Notes: generated by a model from the letters alone, not told the origin. A stretch of DNA of 64,000 nt from Amia ocellicauda (GCF_036373705.1 NC_089851.1:57460497-57524496), one strand, 5' to 3'; positions 9,254 to 20,678 are shown, counted from the stretch's first letter. Numbers and translations: made by a program.

Positions 9254-9790
9254 TCATTGGGGGAGCGATAGCAAGCAAGAGAGTTAGATATCGAGAGTCA
9301 TAGATAGATGGATGTATGGACGGCAAGGCAAGCATCTGATTGACAGTGGTCCGTGATCTGCTGTTATGCTACTATGCTACTGACCATTGGGGGAGCGATA
9401 GCAAGCAAGAGAGTTAGATATCGAGAGTCATAGATAGATAGATAGATGGATGGACGGAAAGGCAAGCATCTGATTGACAGTGGTCCGTGATCTGCTGTTA
9501 TGCTACTATGCTACTGACCATTGGGGGAGCGATAGCAAGCAAGAGAGTTAGATATCGAGAGTCATAGATAGATAGATAGATAGATGGATGGATGGACGGC
9601 AAGGCAAGCATCTGATTGACAGTGGTCCGTGATCTGCTGTTATGCTACTATGCTACTGACCATTGGGGGAGCGATAGCAAGCAAGAGAGTTAGATATCGA
9701 GAGTCATAGATAGATAGATAGATAGATAGATGGATGGATGGACGGAAAGGCAAGCATCTGATTGACAGTGGTCCGTGATCTGCTGTTATG
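9254..9790. repeat. Minisatellite block, four copies, array start
   Basis: The period is about 132-141 bp. A constant part starts ATTGGGGGAGCGATAGCAAG, then (GATA)n(GATG)n, GGACGGCAAGGCAAGCATC and TGGTCCGTGATCTGCTG. Length differs between copies only through the GATA/GATG core. Confidence 0.95.
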
Positions 9791-9919
9791 CTACTATGCT
9801 ACTTACCTAACGTCCAATTCCCATTGCCGCCCCTGGACAGTCGCAACAGGGAGCTTGTTGCTCCCGTCAACCTTACGTTTTCACCTCTGTGTGCTTCCTT
9901 TGTTGCAGCCTGCATCCAG

Positions 9920-10023
9920 ATTTTGTTTTGTTTTGTTTTGTTTTGTTTTGTTTTGTTTTGTTTTGTTTTGTTTTGTTTTGTTTTGTTTTGTTTTGTTTTG
10001 TTTTGTTTTGTTTTGTTTTGTTT
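9920..10023. repeat. (TTTTG)n tract, first of 34
   Basis: About 20 pentamers upstream of tRNA-Thr of unit 1. Equivalent tracts of roughly 15-26 pentamers start near 11054, 12318, 13573, 14708, 15556, 16797, 17947, 19207, 20209, 21200, 22206, 23460, 24597, 25951, 26968, 28230, 29227, 30360, 31357, 32620, 33593, 35457, 36424, 38279, 39127, 40119, 41980, 42843, 43948, 44945, 46309, 48007 and 51228. It gives long spurious reading frames of Phe/Cys/Val/Leu type. Confidence 0.97.
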
Positions 10024-10063
10024 CTTACACCTGAGTGTAGGCACTGGGGAGTGGGAGAGTCCT

Positions 10064-10137
10064 GGCACCGTGGCTTAGTTGGTCAAAGCGCCTGTCTCGT
10101 AAACAGGAAACCCTGGGTTCGACTCCTAGCAGTGCCT
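10064..10137 (+). tRNA. tRNA-Thr(CGU), array unit 1
   Basis: This is the reference copy. The 74-nt cloverleaf has anticodon stem CCTGT/ACAGG around CTCGTAA (anticodon CGU), decoding ACG. The A box is TGGCTTAGTTGG and the B box GGTTCGACTCC, both close to consensus. The acceptor GGCACCG against CAGTGCC leaves a C6-A67 mismatch, present in every array copy. The T stem has one G-U. No CCA and no intron are encoded. The nearest T5 run is 52 nt downstream. Sequence identity as Thr is clear; whether it is charged and used is unknown. Confidence 0.9.
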
Positions 10138-10189
10138 TGGTTTATGTTGGCCTAGGCAATGGAAAGGAAGTTTCTAAACGCTCAATACA

Positions 10190-10194
10190 TTTTT
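10190..10194 (+). terminator. Distant T5 terminator of tRNA-Thr
   Basis: First T5 after the tRNA-Thr, giving a trailer of about 52 nt. It becomes TCTTT in units 3, 6 and 16. Confidence 0.45.
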
Positions 10195-10291
10195 CCAAGA
10201 TGGCCGTCCGCAGCAAGCAGCTTAAGGTTACTGTAGCCGCAGTCTGGCAAGGTGACCGCCAGAAGTAGAAACAATAACAAGGGGCGGGGGG

Positions 10292-10295
10292 AAAA
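10292..10295 (-). terminator. T4 terminator of tRNA-Asn
   Basis: On the minus strand CACTTTTCC follows the tRNA-Asn 3' end after 6 nt, the usual Pol III arrangement. It is kept in all units. Confidence 0.7.
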
Positions 10296-10301
10296 GTGGG
10301 C

Positions 10302-10375
10302 CGTCCCTGGGTGGATTCAAACCACCATCCTTTCGGTTAACAGCCGAACACGCTGACCGATTGCGCCACAGACAC
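10302..10375 (-). tRNA. tRNA-Asn(GUU), array unit 1
   Basis: This is the reference copy. The 74-nt cloverleaf is close to vertebrate tRNA-Asn: D arm GCGCAATCGGTCAGCGT, anticodon arm TTCGG-CTGTTAA-CCGAA (GUU), T arm GGTGG-TTTGAAT-CCACC. The acceptor GTGTCTG against CAGGGAC gives a G3-G70 mismatch where related copies have C3-G70. T-loop position 56 is U rather than C, which weakens the B box. It converges on tRNA-Thr with 164 bp between their 3' ends. Confidence 0.9.
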
Positions 10376-10481
10376 AGACGGAGGTGTTGTGCTTGCTGCA
10401 GTCGTGCAGTTCCTTCACAGTTGCCAGAAATCATTTCCAGCACACGATTTTCTTTGTCGTTGAATGCAACATACGTGACCA

Positions 10482-10890
10482 TTGGGGGAGCGATAGCAAG
10501 CAAGAGAGTTAGATATTGAGAGTCATAGATTGATAGCTAGCTAAATAGCTAGATAGATAGCTAGATAGATAGATAGATAGATGGATGGATAAATGGACGG
10601 CAAGGCAAGCATCTGATTGACAGTGGTCCGTGATCTGCTGTTATGCTACTATGCTACTGACCATTGGGGGAGCGATAGCAAGCAAGAGAGTTAGATATGG
10701 AGAGTCATAGATAGATAGATAGATAGATGGATGGATGGATGGACGGCAAGGCAAGCATCTGATTGACAGTGGTCCGTGATCTGCTGTTATGCTACTATGC
10801 TACTGACCATTGGGGGAGCGATAGCAAGCAAGAGAGTTAGATATCGAGAGTCATAGATGGATGGATGGATGGACGGCAAGGCAAGCATCT
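10482..10890. repeat. Minisatellite block of unit 1, three copies
   Basis: The first copy after each tRNA-Asn is a distinct type: TTGAGAGTCATAGATTG followed by TAGCTAGCTAAATAGC. Later copies have plain GATA runs. This position-specific typing holds through most of the array. Confidence 0.9.
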
Positions 10891-11179
10891 GATTGACAGT
10901 GGTCCGTGATCTGCTGTTATGCTACTATGCTACTTACCTAACGTCCAATTCCCATTGCCGCCCCTGGACAGTCGCAACAGGGAGCTTGTTGCTCCCGTCA
11001 ACCTTACGTTTTCACCTCTGTGTGCTTCCTTTGTTGCAGCCTGCATCCAGATTTTGTTTTGTTTTGTTTTGTTTTGTTTTGTTTTGTTTTGTTTTGTTTT
11101 GTTTTGTTTTGTTTTGTTTTGTTTTGTTTTGTTTTGTTTCTTACACCTGAGTGTAGGCACTGGGGAGTGGGAGAGTCCT

Positions 11180-11253
11180 GGCACCGTGGCTTAGTTGGTC
11201 AAAGCGCCTGTCTCGTAAACAGGAAACCCTGGGTTCGACTCCTAGCAGTGCCT
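11180..11253 (+). tRNA. tRNA-Thr(CGU), unit 2
   Basis: Same as the unit 1 copy. Confidence 0.9.
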
Positions 11254-11417
11254 TGGTTTATGTTGGCCTAGGCAATGGAAAGGAAGTTTCTAAACGCTCA
11301 ATACATTTTTCCAAGATGGCCGTCCGCAGCAAGCAGCTTAAGGTTACTGTAGCCGCAGTCTGGCAAGGTGACCGCCAGAAGTAGAAACAATAACAAGGGG
11401 CGGGGGGAAAAGTGGGC

Positions 11418-11491
11418 CGTCCCTGGGTGGATTCAAACCACCATCCTTTCGGTTAACAGCCGAACACGCTGACCGATTGCGCCACAGACAC
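11418..11491 (-). tRNA. tRNA-Asn(GUU), unit 2
   Basis: Same as the unit 1 copy. Confidence 0.9.
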
Positions 11492-12454
11492 AGACGGAGG
11501 TGTTGTGCTTGCTGCAGTCGTGCAGTTCCTTCACAGTTGCCAGAAATCATTGCCAGCACACGATTTTCTTTGTCGTTGAATGCAACATACGTGACCATTG
11601 GGGGAGCGATAGCAAGCAAGAGAGTTAGATATTGAGAGTCATAGATTGATAGCTAGCTAAATAGCTAGATAGATAGCTAGATAGATAGATAGATAGATGG
11701 ATGGATAAATGGACGGCAAGGCAAGCATCTGATTGACAGTGGTCCGTGATCTGCTGTTATGCTACTATGCTACTGACCATTGGGGGAGCGATAGCAAGCA
11801 AGAGAGTTAGATATGGAGAGTCATAGATAGATAGATAGATAGATGGATGGATGGATGGACGGCAAGGCAAGCATCTGATTGACAGTGGTCCGTGATCTGC
11901 TGTTATGCTACTATGCTACTGACCATTGGGGGAGCGATAGCAAGCAAGAGAGTTAGATATCGAGAGTCATAGATGGATGGATGGATGGACGGCAAGGCAA
12001 GCATCTGATTGACAGTGGTCCGTGATCTGCTGTTATGCTACTATGCTACTGACCATTGGGGGAGCGATAGCAAGCAAGAGAGTTAGATATCGAGAGTCAT
12101 AGATAGATAGATAGATAGATAGATAGATGGATGGATGGACGGAAAGGCAAGCATCTGATTGACAGTGGTCCGTGATCTGCTGTTATGCTACTATGCTACT
12201 TACCTAACGTCCAATTCCCATTGCCGCCCCTGGACAGTCGCAACAGGGAGCTTGTTGCTCCCGTCAACCTTACGTTTTCACCTCTGTGTGCTTCCTTTGT
12301 TGCAGCCTGCATCCAGATTTTGTTTTGTTTTGTTTTGTTTTGTTTTGTTTTGTTTTGTTTTGTTTTGTTTTGTTTTGTTTTGTTTTGTTTTGTTTTGTTT
12401 TGTTTTGTTTTGTTTCTTACGCCTGAGTGTAGGCACTGGGAATGGGAGAGTCCT

Positions 12455-12528
12455 GGCACCGTGGCTTAGTTGGTCAAAGCGCCTGTCTCGTAAACAGGAA
12501 ACCCTGGGTTCGACTCCTAGCAGTGCCT
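12455..12528 (+). tRNA. tRNA-Thr(CGU), unit 3
   Basis: Body as unit 1. The leader is one G shorter and the downstream T5 is TCTTT, so no T4 or longer follows before the convergent tRNA-Asn. Confidence 0.9.
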
Positions 12529-12692
12529 TGGTTTATGTTGGCCTAGGCAATGGAAAGGAAGTTTCTAAACGCTCAATACATCTTTCCAAGATGGCCGTCC
12601 GCAGCAAGCAGCTTAAGGTTACTGTAGCCGCAGTCTGGCAAGGTGACCGCCAGAAATAGAAACAATAACAAGGGGCGGGGGGAAAAGTGGGC

Positions 12693-12766
12693 CGTCCCTG
12701 GGTGGATTCAAACCACCATCCTTTCGGTTAACAGCCGAACACGCTGACCGATTGCGCCACAGACAC
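12693..12766 (-). tRNA. tRNA-Asn(GUU), unit 3
   Basis: Body as unit 1. Confidence 0.9.
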
Positions 12767-13720
12767 AGACGGAGGTGTTGTGCTTGCTGCAGTCGTGCAG
12801 TTCCTTCACAGTTGCCAGAAATCATTGCCAGCACACGATTTTCTTTGTCGTTGAATGCAACATACGTGACCATTGGGGGAGCGATAGCAAGCAAGAGAGT
12901 TAGATATTGAGAGTCATAGATTGATAGCTAACTAAATAGCTAGATAGATAGCTAGATAGATAGATAGATAGATGGATGAATGGACGGCAAGGCAAGCATC
13001 TGATTGACAGTGGTCCGTGATCTGCTGTTATGCTACTATGCTACTGACCATTGGGGGAGCGATAGCAAGCAAGAGAGTTAGATATGGAGAGTCATAGATA
13101 GATAGATAGATGGATGGATGGATGGACGGCAAGGCAAGCATCTGATTGACAGTGGTCCGTGATCTGCTGTTATGCTACTATGCTACTGACCATTGGGGGA
13201 GCGATAGCAAGCAAGAGAGTTAGATATCGAGAGTCATAGATGGATGGATGGATGGACGGCAAGGCAAGCATCTGATTGACAGTGGTCCGTGATCTGCTGT
13301 TATGCTACTATGCTACTGACCATTGGGGGAGCGATAGCAAGCAAGAGAGTTAGATATCGAGAGTCATAGATAGATAGATAGATAGATAGATGGACGGAAA
13401 GGCAAGCATCTGATTGACAGTGGTCCGTGATCTGCTGTTATGCTACTATGCTACTTACCTAACGTCCAATTCCCATTGCCGCCCCTGGACAGTCGCAACA
13501 GGGAGCTTGTTGCTCCCGTCAACCTTACGTTTTCACCTCTGTGTGCTTCCTTTGTTGCAGCCTGCATCCAGATTTTGTTTTGTTTTGTTTTGTTTTGTTT
13601 TGTTTTGTTTTGTTTTGTTTTGTTTTGTTTTGTTTTGTTTTGTTTTGTTTTGTTTTGTTTTGTTTTGTTTTGTTTTGTTTCTTACGCCTGAGTGTAGGCA
13701 CTGGGGAATGGGAGAGTCCT

Positions 13721-13794
13721 GGCACCGTGGCTTAGTTGGTCAAAGCGCCTGTCTCGTAAACAGGAAACCCTGGGTTCGACTCCTAGCAGTGCCT
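13721..13794 (+). tRNA. tRNA-Thr(CGU), unit 4
   Basis: Body as unit 1. Confidence 0.9.
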
Positions 13795-13958
13795 TGGTTT
13801 ATGTTGGCCTAGGCAATGGAAAGGAAGTTTCTAAACGCTCAATACATTTTTCCAAGATGGCCGTCCGCAGCAAGCAGCTTAAGGTTACTGTAGCCGCAGT
13901 CTGGCAAGGTGACCGCCAGAAGTAGAAACAATAACAAGGGGCGGGTGGAAAAGTGGGC

Positions 13959-14032
13959 CGTCCCTGGGTGGATTCAAACCACCATCCTTTCGATTAACAT
14001 CCGAACACGCTGACCGATTGCGCCACAGACAC
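13959..14032 (-). tRNA. tRNA-Asn(GUU), unit 4
   Basis: Position 32 is A instead of C, and position 39 is U, giving a G31-U39 wobble. Anticodon GUU is kept. Confidence 0.87.
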
Positions 14033-14788
14033 AGACAGAGGTGTTGTGCTTGCTGCAGTCGTGCAGTTCCTTCACAATTGCCAGAAATCATTGCCAGCAC
14101 ACGATTTTCTTTGTCGTTGAATGCAACATACGTGACCATTGGGGGAGCGATAGCAAGCAAGAGAGTTAGATATTGAGAGTCATAGATTGATAGCTAGCTA
14201 AATAGCTAGATAGATAGATAGATAGATAGATGGATGGATGGACGGCAAGGGAAGCATTTGATTGACAGTGGTCCGTGATCTGCTGTTATGCTACTATGCT
14301 ACTGACCATTGGGGGAGCGATAGCAAGCAAGAGAGTTAGATATGGAGAGTCATAGATAGATAGATAGATAGATGGATGGATGGATGGACGGCAAGGCAAG
14401 CATCTGATTGACAGTGGTCCGTGATCTGCTGTTATGCTACTATGCTACTGACCATTGGGGGAGCGATAGCAAGCAAGAGAGTTAGATATCGAGAGTTATA
14501 GATAGATAGATAGATAGATAGATAGATGGACGGAAAGGCAAGCATCTGATTGACAGTGGTCCGTGATCTGCTGTTATGCTACTATGCTACTTACCTAACG
14601 TCCAATTCCCATTGCCGCCCCTGGACAGTCGCAACAGGGAGCTTGTTGCTCCCGTCAACCTTACGTTTTCACCTCTGTGTGCTTCCTTTGTTGCAGCCTG
14701 CATCCAGATTTTGTTTTGTTTTGTTTTGTTTTGTTTTGTTTTGTTTTGTTTTGTTTTGTTTTGTTTTGTTTTGTTTTGTTTTGTTTTG

Positions 14789-14820
<32 letters not shown>

Positions 14821-14856
14821 CGCCTGAGTGTAGGCACTGGGGAATGGGAGAGTCCT

Positions 14857-14930
14857 GGCACCGTGGCTTAGTTGGTCAAAGCGCCTGTCTCGTAAACAGG
14901 AAACCCTGGGTTCGACTCCTAGCAGTGCCT
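14857..14930 (+). tRNA. tRNA-Thr(CGU), unit 5
   Basis: Body as unit 1. Confidence 0.9.
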
Positions 14931-15094
14931 TGGTTTATGTTGGCCTAGGCAATGGAAAGGAAGTTTCTAAACGCTCAATACATTTTTCCAAGATGGCCGT
15001 CCGCAGCAAGCAGCTTAAGGTTACTGTAGCCGCAGTCTGGCAAGGTGACCGCCAGAAGTAGAAACAATAACAAGGGGCGGGTGGAAAAGTGGGC

Positions 15095-15168
15095 CGTCCC
15101 TGGGTGGATTCAAACCACCATCCTTTCGGTTAACAGCCGAACACGCTGACCGATTGCGCCACAGACAC
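15095..15168 (-). tRNA. tRNA-Asn(GUU), unit 5
   Basis: Body as unit 1. Only one minisatellite copy follows, making this the shortest unit (about 820 bp). Confidence 0.9.
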
Positions 15169-15678
15169 AGACAGAGGTGTTGTGCTTGCTGCAGTCGTGC
15201 AGTTCCTTCACAGTTGCCAGAAATCATTTCCAGCACACGATTTTCTTTGTCGTTGAATGCAACATACGTGACCATTGGGGGAGCGATAGCAAGCAAGAGA
15301 GTTAGATATTGAGAGTCATAGATTGATAGCTAGCTAAATAGCTAGATAGATAGCTAGATAGAAAGATGGATGGATGGACGGCAAGGCAAGCATCTGATTG
15401 ACAGTGGTCCGTGATCTGCTGTTATGCTACTATGCTACTTACCTAACGTCCAATTCCCATTGCCGCCCCTGGACAGTCGCAACAGGGAGCTTGTTGCTCC
15501 CGTCAACCTTACGTTTTCACCTCTGTGTGCTTCCTTTGTTGCAGCCTGCATCCAGATTTTGTTTTGTTTTGTTTTGTTTTGTTTTGTTTTGTTTTGTTTT
15601 GTTTTGTTTTGTTTTGTTTTGTTTTGTTTTGTTTTGTTTCTTACGCCTGAGTGTAGGCACTGGGAATGGGAGAGTCCT

Positions 15679-15752
15679 GGCACCGTGGCTTAGTTGGTCA
15701 AAGCGCCTGTCTCGTAAACAGGAAACCCTGGGTTCGACTCCTAGCAGTGCCT
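15679..15752 (+). tRNA. tRNA-Thr(CGU), unit 6
   Basis: Body as unit 1. Shares the short leader and TCTTT trailer with unit 3. Confidence 0.9.
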
Positions 15753-15916
15753 TGGTTTATGTTGGCCTAGGCAATGGAAAGGAAGTTTCTAAACGCTCAA
15801 TACATCTTTCCAAGATGGCCGTCCGCAGCAAGCAGCTTAAGGTTACTGTAGCCGCAGTCTGGCAAGGTGACCGCCAGAAGTAGAAACAATAACAAGGGGC
15901 AGGGGGAAAAGTGGGC

Positions 15917-15990
15917 CGTCCCTGGGTGGATTCAAACCACCATCCTTTCGGTTAACAGCCGAACACGCTGACCGATTGCGCCACAGACAC
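15917..15990 (-). tRNA. tRNA-Asn(GUU), unit 6
   Basis: Body as unit 1. Confidence 0.9.
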
Positions 15991-16954
15991 AGACGGAGGT
16001 GTTGTGCTTGCTGCAGTCGTGCAGTTCCTTCACAGTTGCCAGAAATCATTGCCAGCACACGATTTTCTTTGTCGTTGAATGCAACATACGTGACCATTGG
16101 GGGAGCGATAGCAAGCAAGAGAGTTAGATATTGAGAGTCATAGATTGATAGCTAGCTAAATAGCTAGATAGATAGCTAGATAGATAGATAGATAGATGGA
16201 TGAATGGACGGCAAGGCAAGCATCTGATTGACAGTGGTCCGTGATCTGCTGTTATGCTACTATGCTACTGACCATTGGGGGAGCGATAGCAAGCAAGAGA
16301 GTTAGATATGGAGAGTCATAGATAGATAGATAGATGGATGGATGGATGGACGGCAAGGCAAGCATCTGATTGACAGTGGTCCGTGATCTGCTGTTATGCT
16401 ACTATGCTACTGACCATTGGGGGAGCGATAGCAAGCAAGAGAGTTAGATATCGAGAGTCATAGATGGATGGATGGATGGACGGCAAGGCAAGCATCTGAT
16501 TGACAGTGGTCCGTGATCTGCTGTTATGCTACTATGCTACTGACCATTGGGGGAGCGATAGCAAGCAAGAGAGTTAGATATCGAGAGTCATAGATAGATA
16601 GATAGATAGATAGATGGACGGAAAGGCAAGCATCTGATTGACAGTGGTCCGTGATCTGCTGTTATGCTACTATGCTACTTACCTAACGTCCAATTCCCAT
16701 TGCCGCCCCTGGACAGTCGCAACAGGGAGCTTGTTGCTCCCGTCAACCTTACGTTTTCACCTCTGTGTGCTTCCTTTGTTGCAGCCTGCATCCAGATTTT
16801 GTTTTGTTTTGTTTTGTTTTGTTTTGTTTTGTTTTGTTTTGTTTTGTTTTGTTTTGTTTTGTTTTGTTTTGTTTTGTTTTGTTTTGTTTTGTTTTGTTTT
16901 GTTTTGTTTTGTTTCTTACGCCTGAGTGTAGGCACTGGGGAATGGGAGAGTCCT

Positions 16955-17028
16955 GGCACCGTGGCTTAGTTGGTCAAAGCGCCTGTCTCGTAAACAGGAA
17001 ACCCTGGGTTCGACTCCTAGCAGTGCCT
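16955..17028 (+). tRNA. tRNA-Thr(CGU), unit 7
   Basis: Body as unit 1. Confidence 0.9.
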
Positions 17029-17192
17029 TGGTTTATGTTGGCCTAGGCAATGGAAAGGAAGTTTCTAAACGCTCAATACATTTTTCCAAGATGGCCGTCC
17101 GCAGCAAGCAGCTTAAGGTTACTGTAGCCGCAGTCTGGCAAGGTGACCGCCAGAAGTAGAAACAATAACAAGGGGCGGGTGGAAAAGTGGGC

Positions 17193-17266
17193 CGTCCCTG
17201 GGTGGATTCAAACCACCATCCTTTCGGTTAACATCCGAACACGCTGACCGATTGCGCCACAGACAC
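17193..17266 (-). tRNA. tRNA-Asn(GUU), unit 7
   Basis: Position 32 is A, shared with units 4 and 17. Confidence 0.88.
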
Positions 17267-17731
17267 AGACAGAGGTGTTGTGCTTGCTGCAGTCGTGCAG
17301 TTCCTTCACAATTGCCAGAAATCATTGCCAGCACACGATTTTCTTTGTCGTTGAATGCAACATACGTGACCATTGGGGGAGCGATAGCAAGCAAGAGAGT
17401 TAGATATTGAGAGTCATAGATTGATAGCTAGCTAAATAGCTAGATAGATAGATAGATAGATAGATGGATGGATGGACGGCAAGGGAAGCATTTGATTGAC
17501 AGTGGTCCGTGATCTGCTGTTATGCTACTATGCTACTGACCATTGGGGGAGCGATAGCAAGCAAGAGAGTTAGATATGGAGAGTCATAGATAGATAGATA
17601 GATAGATGGATGGATGGATGGACGGCAAGGCAAGCATCTGATTGACAGTGGTCCGTGATCTGCTGTTATGCTACTATGCTACTGACCATTGGGGGAGCGA
17701 TAGCAAGCAAGAGAGTTAGATATCGAGAGTT

Positions 17732-17765
<34 letters not shown>

Positions 17766-18084
17766 GGACGGAAAGGCAAGCATCTGATTGACAGTGGTCC
17801 GTGATCTGCTGTTATGCTACTATGCTACTTACCTAACGTCCAATTCCCATTGCCGCCCCTGGACAGTCGCAACAGGGAGCTTGTTGCTCCCGTCAACCTT
17901 ACGTTTTCACCTCTGTGTGCTTCCTTTGTTGCAGCCTGCATCCAGATTTTGTTTTGTTTTGTTTTGTTTTGTTTTGTTTTGTTTTGTTTTGTTTTGTTTT
18001 GTTTTGTTTTGTTTTGTTTTGTTTTGTTTTGTTTTGTTTTGTTTCTTACGCCTGAGTGTAGGCACTGGGGAATGGGAGAGTCCT

Positions 18085-18158
18085 GGCACCGTGGCTTAGT
18101 TGGTCAAAGCGCCTGTCTCGTAAACAGGAAACCCTGGGTTTGACTCCTAGCAGTGCCT
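18085..18158 (+). tRNA. tRNA-Thr(CGU), unit 8
   Basis: T-loop C56 is U (TTTGACT), shared with units 12 and 20. This weakens the B box and the D-loop/T-loop contact. Confidence 0.85.
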
Positions 18159-18322
18159 TGGTTTATGTTGGCCTAGGCAATGGAAAGGAAGTTTCTAAAC
18201 GCTCAATACATTTTTCCAAGATGGCCGTCCGCAGCAAGCAGCTTAAGGTTACTGTAGCCGCAGTCTGGCAAGGTGACCGCCAGAAGTAGAAACAATAACA
18301 AGGGGCGGGGGGAAAAGTGGGC

Positions 18323-18396
18323 CGTCCCTGGGTGGATTCAAACCACCATCCTTTCGGTTAACAGCCGAACACGCTGACCGATTGCGCCACAGACAC
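18323..18396 (-). tRNA. tRNA-Asn(GUU), unit 8
   Basis: Body as unit 1. Confidence 0.9.
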
Positions 18397-19354
18397 AGAC
18401 AGAGGTGTTGTGCTTGCTGCAGTCGTGCAGTTCCTTCACAGTTGCCAGAAATCATTGCCAGCACACGATTTTCTTTGTCGTTGAATGCAACATACGTGAC
18501 CATTGGGGGAGCGATAGCAAGCAAGAGAGTTAGATATTGAGAGTCATAGATTGATAGCTAGCTAAATAGCTAGATAGATAGCTAGATAGATGGATGGATG
18601 GACGGCAAGGCAAGCATCTGATTGACAGTGGTCCGTGATCTGCTGTTATGCTACTATGCTACTGACCATTGGGGGAGCGATAGCAAGCAAGAGAGTTAGA
18701 TATGGAGAGTCATAGATAGATAGATAGATAGATGGATGGATGGATGGACGGCAAGGCAAGCATCTGATTGACAGTGGTCCGTGATCTGCTGTTATGCTAC
18801 TATGCTACTGACCATTGGGGGAGCGATAGCAAGCAAGAGAGTTAGATATCGAGAGTCATAGATGGATGGATGGATGGACGGCAAGGCAAGCATCTGATTG
18901 ACAGTGGTCCGTGGTCTGCTGTTATGCTACTATGCTACTGACCATTGGGGGAGCGATAGCAAGCAAGAGAGTTAGATATCGAGAGTCATAGATAGATAGA
19001 TAGATAGATAGATAGATGGATGGATGGACGGAAAGGCAAGCATCTGATTGACAGTGGTCCGTGATCTGCTGTTATGCTACTATGCTACTTACCTAACGTC
19101 CAATTCCCATTGCCGCCCCTGGACAGTCGCAACAGGGAGCTTGTTGCTCCCGTCAACCTTACGTTTTCACCTCTGTGTGCTTCCTTTGTTGCAGCCTGCA
19201 TCCAGATTTTGTTTTGTTTTGTTTTGTTTTGTTTTGTTTTGTTTTGTTTTGTTTTGTTTTGTTTTGTTTTGTTTTGTTTTGTTTTGTTTTGTTTTGTTTT
19301 GTTTTGTTTTGTTTCTTATGCCTGAGTGTAGGCACTGGGGAATGGGAGAGTCCT

Positions 19355-19428
19355 GGCACCGTGGCTTAGTTGGTCAAAGCGCCTGTCTCGTAAACAGGAA
19401 ACCCTGGGTTCGACTCCTAGCAGTGCCT
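19355..19428 (+). tRNA. tRNA-Thr(CGU), unit 9
   Basis: Body as unit 1. The leader has TTATGCCTGAG in place of TTACGCCTGAG. Confidence 0.9.
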
Positions 19429-19592
19429 TGGTTTATGTTGGCCTAGGCAATGGAAAGGAAGTTTCTAAACGCTCAATACATTTTTCCAAGATGGCCGTTC
19501 GCAGCAAGCAGCTTAAGGTTACTGTAGCCGCAGTCTGGCAAGGTGACCGCCAGAAGTAGAAACAATAACAAGGGGCGGGTGGAAAAGTGGGC

Positions 19593-19666
19593 CGTCCCTG
19601 GGTGGATTCAAACCACCATCCTTTCGGTTAACAGCCGAACACGCTGACCGATTGCGACACAGACAC
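19593..19666 (-). tRNA. tRNA-Asn(GUU), unit 9
   Basis: Position 10 is U, replacing the G10-U25 wobble by U-U in the D stem. Shared with units 13 and 29. Confidence 0.85.
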
Positions 19667-19993
19667 AGACGGAGGTGTTGTGCTTGCTGCAGTCGTGCAG
19701 TTCCTTCACAGTTGCCAGAAATCATTGCCAGCACACGATTTTCTTTGTCGTTGAATGCAACATACGTGACCATTGGGGGAGCGATAGCAAGCAAGAGAGT
19801 TAGATATTGAGAGTCATAGATTGATAGCTAGCTAAATAGCTAGATAGATAGCTAGATAGATAGATAGATAGATAGATGGATGGACGGCAAGGCAAGCATC
19901 TGATTGACAGTGGTCCGTGATCTGCTGTTATGCTACTATGCTACTGACCATTGGGGGAGCGATAGCAAGCAAGAGAGTTAGATATCGAGAGTT

Positions 19994-20027
<34 letters not shown>

Positions 20028-20298
20028 GGACGGAAAGGCAAGCATCTGATTGACAGTGGTCCGTGATCTGCTGTTATGCTACTATGCTACTTACCTAACG
20101 TCCAATTCCCATTGCCGCCCCTGGACAGTCGCAACAGGGAGCTTGTTGCTCCCGTCAACCTTACGTTTTCACCTCTGTGTGCTTCCTTTGTTGCAGCCTG
20201 CATCCAGATTTTGTTTTGTTTTGTTTTGTTTTGTTTTGTTTTGTTTTGTTTTGTTTTGTTTTGTTTTGTTTTGTTTTGTTTTGTTTTGTTTTGTTTTG

Positions 20299-20330
<32 letters not shown>

Positions 20331-20366
20331 CGCCTGAGTGTAGGCACTGGGGAATGGGAGAGTCCT

Positions 20367-20440
20367 GGCACCGTGGCTTAGTTGGTCAAAGCGCCTGTCT
20401 CGTAAACAGGAAACCCTGGGTTCGACTCCTAGCAGTGCCT
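20367..20440 (+). tRNA. tRNA-Thr(CGU), unit 10
   Basis: Body as unit 1. Confidence 0.9.
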
Positions 20441-20604
20441 TGGTTTATGTTGGCCTAGGCAATGGAAAGGAAGTTTCTAAACGCTCAATACATTTTTCCA
20501 AGATGGCCGTCCGCAGCAAGCAGCTTAAGGTTACTGTAGCCGCAGTCTGGCAAGGTGACCGCCAGAAGTAGAAACAATAACAAGGGGCGGGTGGAAAAGT
20601 GGGC

Positions 20605-20678
20605 CGTCCCTGGGTGGATTCAAACCACCATCCTTTCGGTTAACAGCCGAACACGCTGACCGATTGCGCCACAGACAC
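20605..20678 (-). tRNA. tRNA-Asn(GUU), unit 10
   Basis: Body as unit 1. Confidence 0.9.

Noticed and set aside
9762-10155. Long plus and minus reading frames over the TTTTG tracts (FCFVL and QNKTK repeats), about three per unit
   Set aside because: They only translate the pentamer repeat and adjoining tRNA-Thr. A 5-bp repeat free of stops stays open in several frames.
10197-10268. A short plus frame, ATGGCCGTCCGC to TAG, in the Thr-Asn spacer of every unit
   Set aside because: Only about 22 codons, changed in the 53-kb copy, with no recognisable product.
10228-10503. A 91-residue minus-strand frame (MLAIAPPM start) open in nearly all units
   Set aside because: It runs through tRNA-Asn and its start lies in the minisatellite. 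Conservation reflects recent copying of the DNA, with amino acid changes at tRNA variant sites.
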